Shown: piece after piece, positions 11,301 through 21,593 of the stretch
Numbering within the stretch: position 1 is the stretch's first letter
How the letters are laid out: each line of letters starts with the position of its first letter
Assembly (NCBI GenBank): GCA_002099365.1
Contig: MSED01000001.1
Coordinates: 2,728,001-2,792,000 of the forward strand
Origin: Phialophora verrucosa
Taxonomy: Eukaryota > Ascomycota > Eurotiomycetes > Chaetothyriales > Herpotrichiellaceae
DNA: 64,000 nt
Reading direction: 5' to 3'
The notes under the pieces: model-generated
What the model was told of the DNA's origin: nothing
Seen by the model: only the letters and a program-made list of their open reading frames with translations
Database searches by the model: none
Position numbers and translations under genes: made by a program

Positions 11301-11879
11301 TTGCCTCCGATGCAGATCACATCTATCAGCAAGGATGGCGAGAAGCACGTTGAGTATCTGCGTCTTCCCTCTGGAATGAGGCAGGAGGAACTCGCAAGGC
11401 TTAACCTCCCGCCACGGCCCGACGAAATTGATGTTTCGTTCGAGCCGGTCAAACAACCGGCACCGATCCGGCCTGCAAGATCTTCGTCCTTGAGGCCAGC
11501 CTCGACAGCAAGTCCGCAACGATCTCCTCGCATCAGTCCACAGCGATCGCCTCAAGGGTCGCCCGATCCGACTCGACGCTCATCCTACGTTTATCCAGAA
11601 GCCAGGGAGCTAGTCAGCACGTTGCCACCTCTCAGTCTGACGCCGTCGGCATCACCTAGGCCTGAGAGCGCCAGGCTGCCTAGCCTTGCCCGACCGGACC
11701 TGAAACCTCATGTCACTGAGCCGTCAGTGCCGAGCTGGAGTCGACCACCGTCACGCAACACCAATGCAGCGGGACCATCGATCTCGGCATCCGAGTTGAG
11801 CCTTGAGCGCAACGCTTGGGCGGAGGATGACGACGGGTTGGGGAAGGGTCGCGACGAGATCAGCATGACTTTTGAATGA
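8304..11879 (+). CDS. DUF726 alpha/beta-hydrolase membrane protein (TMCO4 / yeast Mil1-like)
   Basis: A large intronless gene of 1191 residues from the chosen ATG (MTAGDSIQEG). The first 330 residues are acidic and disordered. A DUF726 core follows, with a glycine/alanine-rich hydrophobic block (starting MFMGLATVGGGLVIGLSAG, about residues 554-630) that probably forms a membrane hairpin. A lipase-type elbow GFSLGS (Ser about 772) sits in a predicted alpha/beta-hydrolase fold. The C-terminal 200 residues are Pro/Ser/Arg-rich. Yeast Mil1 binds the clathrin adaptor AP-1, and animal TMCO4 is a relative. An enzymatic role is suggested only by the GXSXG elbow. An in-frame ATG 60 codons upstream exists, but the extension does not look conserved. 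Confidence 0.85.
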   Translation: MTAGDSIQEGHSAEDPAVEQATAAKPGIALPSAVEDELDDFGLPRKPVRQAPPADSDDSEDDADTFHDVEAATDGSNTTESAKEGNGSQSSHGAQAPAEPVELAQVPLPALEISADSVDSARSKPAQEMKEEHNVNGETQSEAKRSENVPPLNVASTPDLKGVAEPGSAVSPRASQISDTVIPKRDQKSKGAAASEWSHQRQISAPTQSDEEDEEEEDWQAMPAIDEFDIYDDNGRLIAKGHKENEEESNPYSGIGGAGKGYTRVQLDEDAQSATSMDEETNYLFKNGPKPADTDDQSNDGDEQRDTLTQLEATKDLLTEGQRIAYVGVVRLTVHKMFEALSALEKTRSARRELVKAIEGMDMWGQKMMVRLYAHMDINAAEQIMIEQLAEHGVQPSDLVAPLMLNAKVNNPMADDVAAESSKPDRSGVRSSTASSSAPKDPETTMREVENGEEVPEVHGMEDMPHTKEIDLDLRWTVLCDLFLVLISDGQYDARSRRLLERVASTMGITWMQICRFEKRVIDALEMQEEEARENWDESENMEKRRKRALKKKYMFMGLATVGGGLVIGLSAGLLAPLIGAGLAAGFTTIGVTGTAGFLGGVGGAALITSAATAAGGTIAVRAADRRTGSVKTFEYRPLHNNKRLNLILTISGWMTGKVDDVRLPYSTVDPIMGDIYSLLWEPEMLRSMGDTINILATEALTQTVQQILGSTILITLMAALQLPVVLSKLAYLIDNPWSVSLDRANAAGLILADSLMDRHLGQRPITLVGFSLGSRVIFSCLKELSHRGAYGLIQNVYMFGSPVVASKDEYLRARSVVSGRFLNGYSSGDWILGYLFRMTAGGIMAVAGLAPVQGVPGVENIDVSTWVKGHMAYRAAMPRLLREVGWEVESDEFTEIEDPDPENHAQRQRELISEIEEARKKAEEKPPEKKGFALFKRRKPAEKKGWETYNVNDSNHKRNGSTGPDPGADPNGNVLFDIEAIRRELAGEMIEVRELDSTLPPMQITSISKDGEKHVEYLRLPSGMRQEELARLNLPPRPDEIDVSFEPVKQPAPIRPARSSSLRPASTASPQRSPRISPQRSPQGSPDPTRRSSYVYPEARELVSTLPPLSLTPSASPRPESARLPSLARPDLKPHVTEPSVPSWSRPPSRNTNAAGPSISASELSLERNAWAEDDDGLGKGRDEISMTFE

Positions 11880-12698
11880 TATTACCGCCGTTTGATCGGT
11901 TGCATAGCGCGGCGTCCGAGGCGGGTGAATGAGGGTTTATCTCCTACCCATGGTGGCCTTGTGGAGTATGGCTTGCATGTGTAAAGCAAGTGGTCAGTCG
12001 CGAGTCGTGTAGTGGTTCCTTTGTTCCAGTAGAATGCACATACATATTCATACCCCTTCGGATGTGCGCTTGGGTCACTTGCCCTCCACTTAATTTAGAG
12101 CCTTGCACTGCGCCGTACAGGTCTTGGCGCGTTTCCGCGTACTCGCGCGCAACTCTCACTTCCTCATCATCGGCAGCTCACTTCATTATTGCATAGCTTA
12201 TGGTTGTTCTTGGTCTTAGACACTGCTAGTACAAAGCTGCGTCGAGTCCTCTCACAAAGCAATCCTCGGCAAGCGACACTCGTCAAGCAACTTGGCCCGA
12301 CGCCTTTGATCAGTACAAAGATAACAGAGTTGTCCGCCTGCCAAAGCCCGTGTAGTCGCATTCTCCCTTTGTAAACGACGACCTCTTTCTTCATTCCTAC
12401 TGTTTCATTCATTGCCTAAGTCTGTATTTGGCCACGACAACAATGGTTTTCGACGCGGCAGTTGCATTGGACTTGGTCCTGCCTCAATGGCACTCCTACC
12501 TCGCAGTCGGAGGGAGGGTCGAGGTCCTCAACTTCCTCCTTTCCTTTATCATTCCACATTCTAGTCAGTCACACAATTGTCTGGATCTATCTTCCCGGCA
12601 GCGAGAACTGCGGTCGTCTTCATTTATCATATCCCAGGTTCCCCCGTTTCTCTCCCCAAGGATTACCAGACACAGACTACCAACGTACGGCGTCTAAA
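11880..12698. other. upstream region of the GT2 synthase gene
   Basis: About 820 bases. The frame of the synthase is open back to 12462, and a second overlapping open frame runs 12428-12697. Neither resembles a known domain, so I read them as 5' leader with possible upstream ORFs. Confidence 0.4.
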
Positions 12699-14567
12699 AT
12701 GGAAACCCTCATGGCACTTGTCCTGCCACTCAGGTCTGCTCTCCAGCACCCCGGCCTGCTTTTCGTATTCCTGTTCATCTTTCGATACTTGAGGTTTGTG
12801 GTACACCTGTTCAGTTATTTTCGCTATCGCCCGTCACCAAGCTCCAAGTATCCCCGACTGACGCGGAAAGATTGCACTGTCGTTATCCCAACCTGCTGTC
12901 CAGAAGACCCAGCCTTCCGTCATTGCATCGAATCAATCGTGCAAAACTCTCCCAGGGTAATTCATATCGTCGCGGTTGGCGAAGAACAAGAGAAGCAGGC
13001 ATTGTCGATCATAGCGCCGTTTACCAGCCGCAATCCACACATCCGCTTCCAAGTATCACATTCCGGCGAGGCAAACAAGCGACGCCAGGTTGCGCTAGCT
13101 ATCGCCTCTATTACAACCTGTGTTACCGTTCTATGCGACGACCACGTGATCTGGGCTTCACCCAGATTCCTCCGCGCTGCACTTGCGCCCTTCGAGGAGG
13201 ATCGGCGAGTTGGTGGTGTCGGCACGAAAAAAAATGTCATCCGCCATTCAGGCCTCGGTCTCTTCCAGGGTTTCTGGAATGTCATGGGCGCCCTGTATCT
13301 GGAACGACACAACTTCGAGCACAGAGCTTCCAACGCCATCGACGGCGGTGTCGCTGTGATCAGCGGCCGCACCTGCCTTTACAGAACTGTCATCCTCCAA
13401 GATCCGGAGTTGTTAGCCGGTTATCTCAACGAAACCTTCTTATTCGGTCTCCTCGGCCCTCTGAATGCAGATGACGACAACTATCTTACCCGAGCCTTGA
13501 TCAAGAGAAATTGGAAGATAAAATTCCAGGACACCAAAGATGCTCTGATCTTGTGTGATGTCGGAGTGTATCCGAAGTTCCTCCAGCAGTGCCTTCGATG
13601 GGCACGCACGACATTCAGAAGCAATATGTGCTCGCTGATTACTGACCGATCCGTTTATCGGGCTCAACCATGGAGCGTTTATGCCCTTATGATCAGTCAG
13701 ATGATTAATTTTGCGCTCTTCTACGATGGCGCCATGGTCTGGACGTTGACTCGCACAGATTTCTACTCTCCGAGTGCTGTGAAGGCACTATGCATGTGGA
13801 TCCTCGTCTCAAAGATTCCGAAACTATTGCCTTATTTCTGGCGCCATCCACAGGATTTGCTATATCTTCCTACCTATTACATCTTTGCCTATTCCCATTC
13901 GCTGATCAAGTTGGTGGCTCTGCTGACATTCTGGGACGTTCAGTGGTCGGGACGAGATCTGAAGAGCATCAACCAGGCTGCTACGGGAGAAAGGGCTGCT
14001 AGTGAGGCATACATCATTCTAGAACGTGAGTATGATAACTTCAGCGACACATCCAGCAACTACATCAAGGACAAGCCGCGGATGTCCACGACACCTATCA
14101 GTAAGTCAGCGGACAAACCCTACCGGAGCCCCCTGCGGCCCGTGGGCACACCTTGGGGCTTTGTAGAACCGGTGAGCTTACACCGCAAACCGGCAAACGT
14201 ACTCCAAAACCAGCTAGCAGGGAGAAGTTGGCCCGCAGACTGGAGCGTCAGGAACGAATATGCTTATCAAGATCAGCTTTACTACGGCGGCCACTCCCCT
14301 GTGACTCTTGAGTTTGGAGAGAATCTAGCTACCGGCTATTTGACGCCGATATCCTCCAGCGGCAGGCGTGAGCAGACAGAGCCGACCTTGTCCACAGATC
14401 AAACTCTTCAACCGCTACCACGTACACCACCAGATTCAGCACCGTCGTTCCGACCGATGTCAACACCGAGCCGCATGCCAAAGACGCCCTCTCGCTCTTT
14501 CGTCCGAGCTGACCAATGTGGGAGGCTACACGAAGGGTATCATCCGCGGCGGATATGTAGGTTCTGA
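12699..14567 (+). CDS. family 2 glycosyltransferase, fungal Cps1/ZtGT2-like polysaccharide synthase
   Basis: A processive membrane glycosyltransferase of 622 residues. An N-terminal membrane helix (FVFLFIFRYLRFVVHLFSYF, about 26-46) precedes the GT-A domain with VVIPTCCPEDP, the metal/UDP-sugar DDH motif (Asp147-Asp148), the acceptor-side Asp cluster (ADDDN, near 256-260) and the QCLRW processivity motif (about 297-301). Three or more C-terminal hydrophobic segments follow, then a disordered Pro/Ser-rich tail of about 130 residues. This matches fungal class-2 synthases similar to hyaluronan/chitin synthases (Cps1p of Cryptococcus, ZtGT2 of Zymoseptoria, which is needed for hyphal growth on surfaces). 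The product is unknown. The start METLMALVLP directly precedes the first helix. Confidence 0.85.
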   Translation: METLMALVLPLRSALQHPGLLFVFLFIFRYLRFVVHLFSYFRYRPSPSSKYPRLTRKDCTVVIPTCCPEDPAFRHCIESIVQNSPRVIHIVAVGEEQEKQALSIIAPFTSRNPHIRFQVSHSGEANKRRQVALAIASITTCVTVLCDDHVIWASPRFLRAALAPFEEDRRVGGVGTKKNVIRHSGLGLFQGFWNVMGALYLERHNFEHRASNAIDGGVAVISGRTCLYRTVILQDPELLAGYLNETFLFGLLGPLNADDDNYLTRALIKRNWKIKFQDTKDALILCDVGVYPKFLQQCLRWARTTFRSNMCSLITDRSVYRAQPWSVYALMISQMINFALFYDGAMVWTLTRTDFYSPSAVKALCMWILVSKIPKLLPYFWRHPQDLLYLPTYYIFAYSHSLIKLVALLTFWDVQWSGRDLKSINQAATGERAASEAYIILEREYDNFSDTSSNYIKDKPRMSTTPISKSADKPYRSPLRPVGTPWGFVEPVSLHRKPANVLQNQLAGRSWPADWSVRNEYAYQDQLYYGGHSPVTLEFGENLATGYLTPISSSGRREQTEPTLSTDQTLQPLPRTPPDSAPSFRPMSTPSRMPKTPSRSFVRADQCGRLHEGYHPRRICRF

Positions 14568-15214
14568 AGTGGTCAGCTGTAGGTCTAAATAGTCTAAGCA
14601 GAGTGGACAGGTAAGTACTGCTCCAGAAAGGTAAGTTTTAGTGGCTTGCTAGTTTATCCTCTTCATGACCGGCCGGCAGCAAGTCGGATCAAGGAAGGCC
14701 CAATACAGCGAAGCTTCAAAAAGCAACTCCGGGGAACAGTGTTTGGTACAGTAAGAGCACTCATGGCATGCGTACAGTATATGAACTCCTCTGGTCCTCA
14801 ATCGAGAGATTACCCATATTTACCAAGGAAAACTCCGTGGTCACTCATTCATAGACGGCCAAACCTCGCCAGCTTCAAGACTCTTATTGACTCCCTTGCT
14901 TTTCCCCCGGAGGAAGACGTCTGGTTTTCGCAATCCTCGCAAGGCTGACTGGCTGACTGACGGGGTGATTGACTAAGTATTTGAATTCACTCCGGTTGAT
15001 ACCAACAGACCGCCCAATCCCAGTTATTATTGATCATGATGGGACACGACCGGTTCAGGAAGACTCTCCATCGCCTGTTCGTCCATTCCCTTGAGGACAT
15101 AGCCAAAAGTAACCGACGCCGTTATTATATTTCAAAAGCGAGGGACTGGAAATTTTCGTCGATGCTAGGTACTGTGATGCCCTGGTTTCGTCGCAGGCGA
15201 AGACTCCCTCCGTA
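14568..15214. other. convergent 3' intergenic region
   Basis: About 650 bases between the converging GT2 synthase and Zn2Cys6 genes. It holds their 3' ends. No gene, RNA or repeat was recognised. Confidence 0.5.
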
Positions 15215-17365
15215 TTAAATCGCTGGGATACTAGAAAATCCAAACATTTGTGTATCATTATGCACCACATTTGCGTGTGTGGGAGGCACATAGTTGCCTT
15301 GGTAGGGCGGGTTCTGTGCCGAGAAGTCGGCGTTTTTGTACAACGGGTTGACGATCCCACCGGGATACCTTGGGCGTGAAGAAGATGACGGTGCTGACGA
15401 TGCCGGAGGTGTGTAGTATGTCGACGTTGTGCTTATACTGTCGTAGTCTGGAGCATTGCTGGTCCAGCCCCATTTCTCTCGCAGGTCGTCGTGGATGAAG
15501 TCGACACGCCAGCCAGTCTCCTTCTTGATCCGATCGAAAATCTGGAGGACTTCTTCTTGCTCGCGTCGGGTCGTGAGATTCTCTCCAGCTACTGCGAGGC
15601 ATCGAATCGAAGCCGAGGCGACGCCTCGGTCTTTGACATGGGCCACGATGCCGCAGACCTGTCTTGAATGGTGTATCCTCATTTCTTGCATCTCGTCTTC
15701 CGTCTGAGGCTGCATACTCGCCAGCGGGTGGACGGAGCCAAGCAAGGTCATGGCAGTGTGGTAGAATAACCTTGCGACGATGGTTGTCCGTTTGATAATC
15801 CAGAGCTCCGGAAACGAACTTTTCGACTTTGTCATGTACGACGGAACTTGACCGAGAGGGTGCATGGTGGGTGGAATGCACTTGTTCCAGCGGTCGCAAA
15901 ACTGCTCCAAACCCAGCCACTGCTGATGCCGTTGGTGGAGGCGCATCTGCTCCGCGTGTACGCTGCCGTCGTGATAGCGTCGTTGTGCTTCGGCCCGGAA
16001 GTTCGTGATCTTGGACAGGATCCAAAGCATCCTACGTGTCCAGTCTTCTTCACGCCCGCCAACGTGCTGAGGTTCCATGTTCATATTGATGCCCCATGTA
16101 TCTGGGTCCCAGGCAACACCCCAGTTGAAATGCAAGCAGCTGAACAGCTCCAGCCCAACATTTAGCCAGAAACAGGCAGCACCGATACCCGTTGAGGTGG
16201 CGTCCCACCGACATTCTTTGATCAATGCACGCGCGCCTGCGATATGGTTCATCCTCTGCAGAGCTTTCTCGGACATGACTTCATAGACGTTGAGGATGGT
16301 AGCCGTGGTGGCACACAGTACGCTGTCTCGGTCAGGGTTTTGGAGCGACTTCAACAACAGCTTCGTCGCGTTGTTGTAATAGTTCAGTGCGTGCTCTTCG
16401 GAATAGATTGAGCTGATCAGAGTGAGATGCCGGCTTCCGCACGCGAGGAGCGCGTATCGCAGCATAGGTTCCTTGAGTGCTTGGAAGGGAATGATGCGGG
16501 TGAAGTGCTTGTCGGGGTCCATCGAGTCCATCCAAAGTCCGACCTCTTCCACGAAGACCTGCATGTATAGGACCTCGTCACGATCCTCCAAGAAGGTTAC
16601 GGTTTGTTCTGGTTCAGAAGGGGCCATCATCGTCTGTTGATAATGCTGCCTGACCCCTTGAGTCGGGTCCGTGAAAGAGGCCAAAGAGTTTGCCGCTTCG
16701 TCAAAGGTATGGTTTGCGGAAGTCGAGTATATCCCCTGAGGTGGTTCAGGGTAAGTGTTCGAGTATTGCTGACTAGGTAGCTGCTGATGAGGCATGAGTG
16801 GAGCGCCCAAGTGTCCGTAATCGTAAGTCATCTCCGGCATGTCCAACCGCTGCCGCTTGGGCTCTGGTTCAAGAGGATGATACTTCTCGAGACCCCCCTG
16901 ATATTCAGAAGCAATGTCGCGGGAATCATCTTGAAAGGTGACTTTCCAATCGTGCGGTCGAGGGACCACATACGGCGTTGGGTCACATGATATGTCAATG
17001 AAGTTCAGGCGAATGCCGCGCTTGCATTTGCGCTTGGACTTCTTGCAGTTCTGGCAGTTCGGCAGCCCTTCATCGCATTTGAGATGTCTCTCGCGACATG
17101 TCAAACAGCCGGTTCTGACTCGTTTAGATTTCGACGATTGGACGTTGTCCGATTTTGCCTGAGGGGTGTCAGTCTCCTTCATGGAGAGAGGGCTGTTCTG
17201 TAGTGTCTGCGAAGTGGGCGTCGACTTGGTCGACGAGTCCCGGGTCATGGAATGTTGGTCCTGACCTGCTGCATCTGCCGTCGCGTACGGCGGGGTCAGT
17301 AGCATGTAAGTTGAAGGTAGAGTCTTCGAGGGATCCAGCCCCGGAGACAGCTGCGAGGTCTGCAC
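15215..17365 (-). CDS. Zn(II)2Cys6 transcription factor
   Basis: A fungal binuclear-cluster regulator of 716 residues in one frame. The DNA-binding cluster is complete: Cys87, 90, 97, 104, 107 and 114 in the order GCLTCRERHLKCDEGLPNC then QNCKKSKRKC, flanked by a Lys/Arg-rich patch. The linker RGIRLNFIDISCDP resembles a conserved class that includes Aspergillus OefC, though I cannot confirm orthology. The middle region (residues 260-640) has the helical pattern of the fungal-specific transcription factor domain (MHR). The C-terminus is Ser/Pro-rich. The 5' flank is the longest gene-free interval of the window, a common situation for developmental regulators. Confidence 0.88.
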   Translation of the reverse strand: MQTSQLSPGLDPSKTLPSTYMLLTPPYATADAAGQDQHSMTRDSSTKSTPTSQTLQNSPLSMKETDTPQAKSDNVQSSKSKRVRTGCLTCRERHLKCDEGLPNCQNCKKSKRKCKRGIRLNFIDISCDPTPYVVPRPHDWKVTFQDDSRDIASEYQGGLEKYHPLEPEPKRQRLDMPEMTYDYGHLGAPLMPHQQLPSQQYSNTYPEPPQGIYSTSANHTFDEAANSLASFTDPTQGVRQHYQQTMMAPSEPEQTVTFLEDRDEVLYMQVFVEEVGLWMDSMDPDKHFTRIIPFQALKEPMLRYALLACGSRHLTLISSIYSEEHALNYYNNATKLLLKSLQNPDRDSVLCATTATILNVYEVMSEKALQRMNHIAGARALIKECRWDATSTGIGAACFWLNVGLELFSCLHFNWGVAWDPDTWGINMNMEPQHVGGREEDWTRRMLWILSKITNFRAEAQRRYHDGSVHAEQMRLHQRHQQWLGLEQFCDRWNKCIPPTMHPLGQVPSYMTKSKSSFPELWIIKRTTIVARLFYHTAMTLLGSVHPLASMQPQTEDEMQEMRIHHSRQVCGIVAHVKDRGVASASIRCLAVAGENLTTRREQEEVLQIFDRIKKETGWRVDFIHDDLREKWGWTSNAPDYDSISTTSTYYTPPASSAPSSSSRPRYPGGIVNPLYKNADFSAQNPPYQGNYVPPTHANVVHNDTQMFGFSSIPAI

Positions 17366-20300
17366 AGACAGGGGGTCGCCACTCGGCCTGCGGTAGGGCG
17401 CAATGTTGGCAGCGCTCGTCTCAGTTGTAGTTGACAGATGCAGAGCCGCGGCGGGCTGGTTCGAGGAATAGTAGTGGTGCGCCAGCTTGAAAACTTTATC
17501 GGGTATTCATGGCCGTGCGCGTATGATCTGCCGTTCGTCCAGCCCCCGGAAGTCGCTGGTGAAGGAGCGTTTCCTTACAACTGTGCCGTGAAGGTTCAGT
17601 TTCAATGAACAGAAAAGCAATCGCGACTGGTCTGTCTGGTGGCAAGTCAGTAAGCGGGAGACTCAGTGCGCATTGAGAAACACAACGAACAACGCATTGG
17701 TGAGTTGGAGACGGGGGCGGCTGATCGCTCTTGTAAACCGCCATAAACGGACATTTGTAACGAGTCTTCGTCTCTTGTGTTATATTATCGCAAATCGGGA
17801 ATGCGCATTGCGCTTCAAATGAACAATTTCTGGGATGTGCAGCTTGCTGCAAGAGTAGAAACCGAGTCGTTCTCAATGCTAAATGACGACATCCACGGCG
17901 ACGTTTAGAAAAATTCCAACATACCTGTGCAATGCTTGCGCTGGGGAACACGCTGCGGTCGGATGGTATAACGGTGGGAATGGCGTTTGAGATTTGCGCA
18001 ATGAGGTGTGCTGTGTATGTTGTTCAAATGCTAGAACGTGGGGGGGCGACGGTTAAAGGAAGAAAAGACGAGGGTCCAGACGTCCGATGCGATTTGAGTT
18101 CAGTGGACATGGCGCAAGCTGGTGGTGATGCTCCCTCGATGGAAGTTGCAGTGCGAGTATAACCCCGGGCGATCCAGGAGTCTGGCACCGCTGACAATTT
18201 AGGGTGTGGCTTCGAATTGGTGCTGCAGTCTTTTTTTCGTTTCGCAAGAGGATGCTTGATGCTGGATCAGCTTGTCTGAGACTCGCTTGCGCAGCGAGAG
18301 ATACGGAGAAGGCGACATGGAAGCCCCTGGTGATTGGTGGAAGCCTGCGGCTCTCCCCCAGCGACGGCCTCCAGACAGCACCATCATTCGGCAGGCGCCA
18401 AAATCACTACGTCCAGGGATGAAGAGACGTGGGTTCCAGCCTAGCGGCTAGCCTTGCTGTCCTCAGATGGACCAGGGATAGGCCCTGAGGCTTACCGGGG
18501 AAGGCCGACTGCTAGGGCCTCGAGTGGGCCTTGCCAGGTAAAGAGACCTCGGGCAGACACTGGGCCTTGCCGCAAGGATAAGGATGCATGCCTCTTGACT
18601 AGGGTTTGAATAGGCGTCATGGTGTCGGCCGCCATCTGACGGTCGGCGATATTGACCTGCTACTGGACCGCTGCCAGCCTGATTCTCATCAAACACGACG
18701 TCAAAGACCAGCCAGGGACATGCCCCCGTGGTCGCTATGGATAGCAAAGGAGACTACGCGCATTCTTTCGGTTTCGACTATTGAAAGCGAAAATGGCGGC
18801 TACACTGTTCTTGCCGTCCGAGTCACAGAAACGTCAACCCCCTCCAAGCCAATGGGTTGCTGTGGGCTAGGCAAGCGCGACGGGGCAGATCTGTGATGAT
18901 TTGTGTTCTGCTGCGCGATTGACAAGCGACGGACAGCACGGAGCACGGCTGTCACATTCCCGCCTAGATCTTGCAGGTCCAAAGCAGTCAATTCGGCGTC
19001 TATCATCGCTCATCCTGACCTCTGAACGCTTTCACCTGATGATCCGACCAAGATTCTCGACCATTTCTCCTCTTCCTGGCCATCCTGACGTCTCTGCCCT
19101 TTGCTAGATTCGTGCCACATGCCACTCATTTGGGATATCGGCGGCGCTCCCGCCTCTTCTTTCGGGCTCGCTATCATCAATCGAGACCCAACTCGGCGAC
19201 TACCCCTGCTCTCGGGGTCTTCACTCGCTTGCTTTCCTGTTTTCATCACGCAACCCCGGCGACCGAGTCCGAGGCGAACAGTCTAACAGTCCTGCTAAGT
19301 CTTGCGGTTTTCGCATCGCTTCCGCCCGTGAATGACTACTGTACTGGCCCCCAAAGAGAAGAGGCAGTCGGAGATCGGAATTGGGCTTTGTCGCCCGGTT
19401 GTAGAGTTCATCCTCGTCGCCTTTGGGCAGAGTACATAAACCGTTTGCCGCATTCGTTCTCGCTTCCATCAAGCCTCGAGAAACAACAGGACCCCTGCGT
19501 ACGGCTAGCGGGGTTGCTATGTCCTCTGAGCCGTCACGTCCCGACCGGATCTTCTTTGCCCTTTTGCTGACCCTTATACGAGCCCAGAGGCCGGGTCTCG
19601 ATTCATGCACTGTGGCTTTCGACTTGCCTGTTTGGTTACCTCGTCTGCTTACATCTTCCTCTCTGGGCCGTCTCCGCGGCTGACCCTTCCTTCGGCGTGC
19701 CCGAACAGGCACCTCCCTGGTTCTACAGGCATCTCGCCCGCTTCTTCTGCCGAAAGAGGCCTCGCTTCGGACTGACTGCAGCCCAAACGAAGCGGAAATG
19801 TGGCTGATGTGGCTTACTCCCACGTGGTAATAGTGGCTCGTAGTCAATCCTTATGCGAGTGATGTGGCTCAGTCTTCCGCGGGCTGAAGTGAGACGCCAA
19901 CATCAGGCCCTTGCCACTTCTGATACCATGTGGTCTCTTGGTGAGCTCGCATGGACATTCTCACCACAACCCCTGCACGGCTCAACTCTGTCTCTTCGAG
20001 CCAGCTCCAGAACGAAGGTTTCTCGCGTATATAGCGAATCGCCTCGTGCATGACAAGTCTTGTCGAATCTCGGTTACGGATGCTTTGACGTCTGTGCAGA
20101 GAACTCTGTACGAGAAACGTGGCAGCCTCGAACGACCGTTGGTCTACGGCATCTCAACCCAGCATATCCGTCGCGAGCCTATAAGGTTTCAGAGACAAGG
20201 TCGTCGTCGACAGCTAATCAATCTGTCTCGCATTTCTGAGACAAACTTTACGTCAAGGCCACGAGCCTTGCGGCGCTGCACCTCCCGTAACCAGGGTCAT

Positions 20301-20685
20301 TCGCGTAGCTTCCGGAGAAGAGTACTCCTCCCTTTGTCATACCTGGCTCGCAGTTACTGTCCTGTAGATGGCACAACTGCATGGGTCTAATGTGTTGTAC
20401 TCTATCCAGGTTGGCGCCGCGCAAATTGATACCTCAAACTTCGCTCTAGGCGGCAGCCGTGTCTGGCCGTCAGGCCCAGACTTACTAGTAGCAAATAGTG
20501 AGTGTGGTACCGAGTACTCCCTCCTGTACCACTAACTGCCGTGGTGACTTGAAAGCGGCAATTGCCGGCTGCAAACCATCACGAAATTCACTATCCCCGC
20601 ACAATCTCGAACCTGAATATTTTGTTATAGCATGTAATCCCCAAAAGTAGTCCCAAATTTCTGCCACAGAAATGAAAGCACCCCG

Positions 20686-20823
20686 CCCGCTTGGCCCAGG
20701 GGTAAGGCGTCGTATGTACCCTACAAGTCTCCTTTGGCCTGCACACGGTCTCTAATAGTTGCCCTAGTCACTCGTATCAGCTCTACCGGTGCAATGAGAA
20801 GATCCTGTGTTCGAATGTAAATT
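20686..20823 (+). other. tRNA-like locus with Pol III A-box and B-box, probably degenerate
   Basis: The stretch TTGGCCCAGGGG (20691-20702) fits the tRNA A-box consensus, followed by TAAGGCG as in tRNA D-arms. About 110 bases downstream, TGTTCGAATGT (20809-20819) fits the B-box/T-loop consensus. The segment before the B-box (AGATCCTGTG) looks like a variable loop and T-stem. The acceptor stem does not close: GCCCGCT at the 5' side has no proper complement after the T-loop. The spacing would also require an intron-like insertion of 60-70 bases. Best read as a tRNA relic, a tRNA-derived SINE head, or an intron-bearing tRNA that I cannot fold by eye. Confidence 0.3.
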
Positions 20824-21096
20824 GGCCCTGATACAAATTCCTCAAATCCTCCGACACTGACACTTCGAATAGCACAGAGTGGGCAACTCCGTTTCTTTTT
20901 GTTCTCTTTCGTGATGATAATTTTTGCTAGTTGGTTTGCAGAATAGATATCAACACGGTATGTGCTCGTACGGTGGATCGTCAGTGCGCACTACCCAGCA
21001 GGCTTGGAGGCTGGCACGCTGGCACGCCGGTCAGGCCTGCACATGTAATCACCTGGCGGAGCAGGAGTCAACCTTCCCTCTGCTCATACTCCCTGC

Positions 21097-21144
21097 TGTT
21101 ACTGTTACTGTTACTGTTACTGTTACTGTTACTGTTACTGTTAC
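21097..21144. repeat. (TGTTAC)8 hexanucleotide microsatellite
   Basis: Eight perfect tandem copies of TGTTAC, 48 bases, in the gene-poor region. On the opposite strand it reads as a run of GTAACA. No gene context explains it. Confidence 0.95.
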
Positions 21145-21191
21145 TACTAATGTTCAATGTGCCAGCTTGAACACAATGTTTGTCGAAGCAT

Positions 21192-21593
21192 CTATGCAGT
21201 CCACAGATCTGTACATTGGTCATGTTGATGAATTCGCTCGAGGAAAAACCAAGCCCGCCCTGCCCGACGGAGCACAGATGTCGGAAAGTCACCCACATAC
21301 CTAGTCCAGTAGGGCATATCTTCCAAACGCTCTATCGCCTCATTTGATTCAGAAACTCGGCTTTCTGTCGCCCGGACGTTCGTCTCCTTCATTGTCAAGT
21401 TCGTCCGGCTCAATATCTCGACGACCAATCCCCCATTGATGTCGACCGGCGGAGCAAGCTGGGCGATTGAATCGGTGCTTCCAGAGAAGATGAAGCCGAT
21501 CAATCTCGCAGTCTCGGGTTTGATCACAGTCAGTCTGTAAGGGAGGCTTTCTGCTGCTTGTTGCCGCCAGTGTACTGATGCTGCATGCTGCAT
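21192..21593 (-). other. candidate coding frame, family unknown
   Basis: A 133-codon frame starting MQHAASVHWRQQ with a protein-like central part (TARLIGFIFSGSTDSIAQLA, then VDINGGLVVEILSRTN). Within it, a near-perfect donor (ACTAG|GTATGT, intron start 21300) and an acceptor (TGTACAG, intron end 21209) would change the C-terminus to a short tail ending FKLAH. I recognise no family. The composition is better than that of the surrounding frames, but chance cannot be excluded. Confidence 0.2.

Noticed and set aside
12428..12697. 89-codon frame just before the GT2 synthase
   Set aside because: No conserved features; at most an upstream ORF in the leader.
19221..19847. 208-codon minus-strand open frame
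   Set aside because: Arg/Ser-rich composition, overlapped by open frames on the opposite strand, no domain and no sensible start context. Treated as non-coding.
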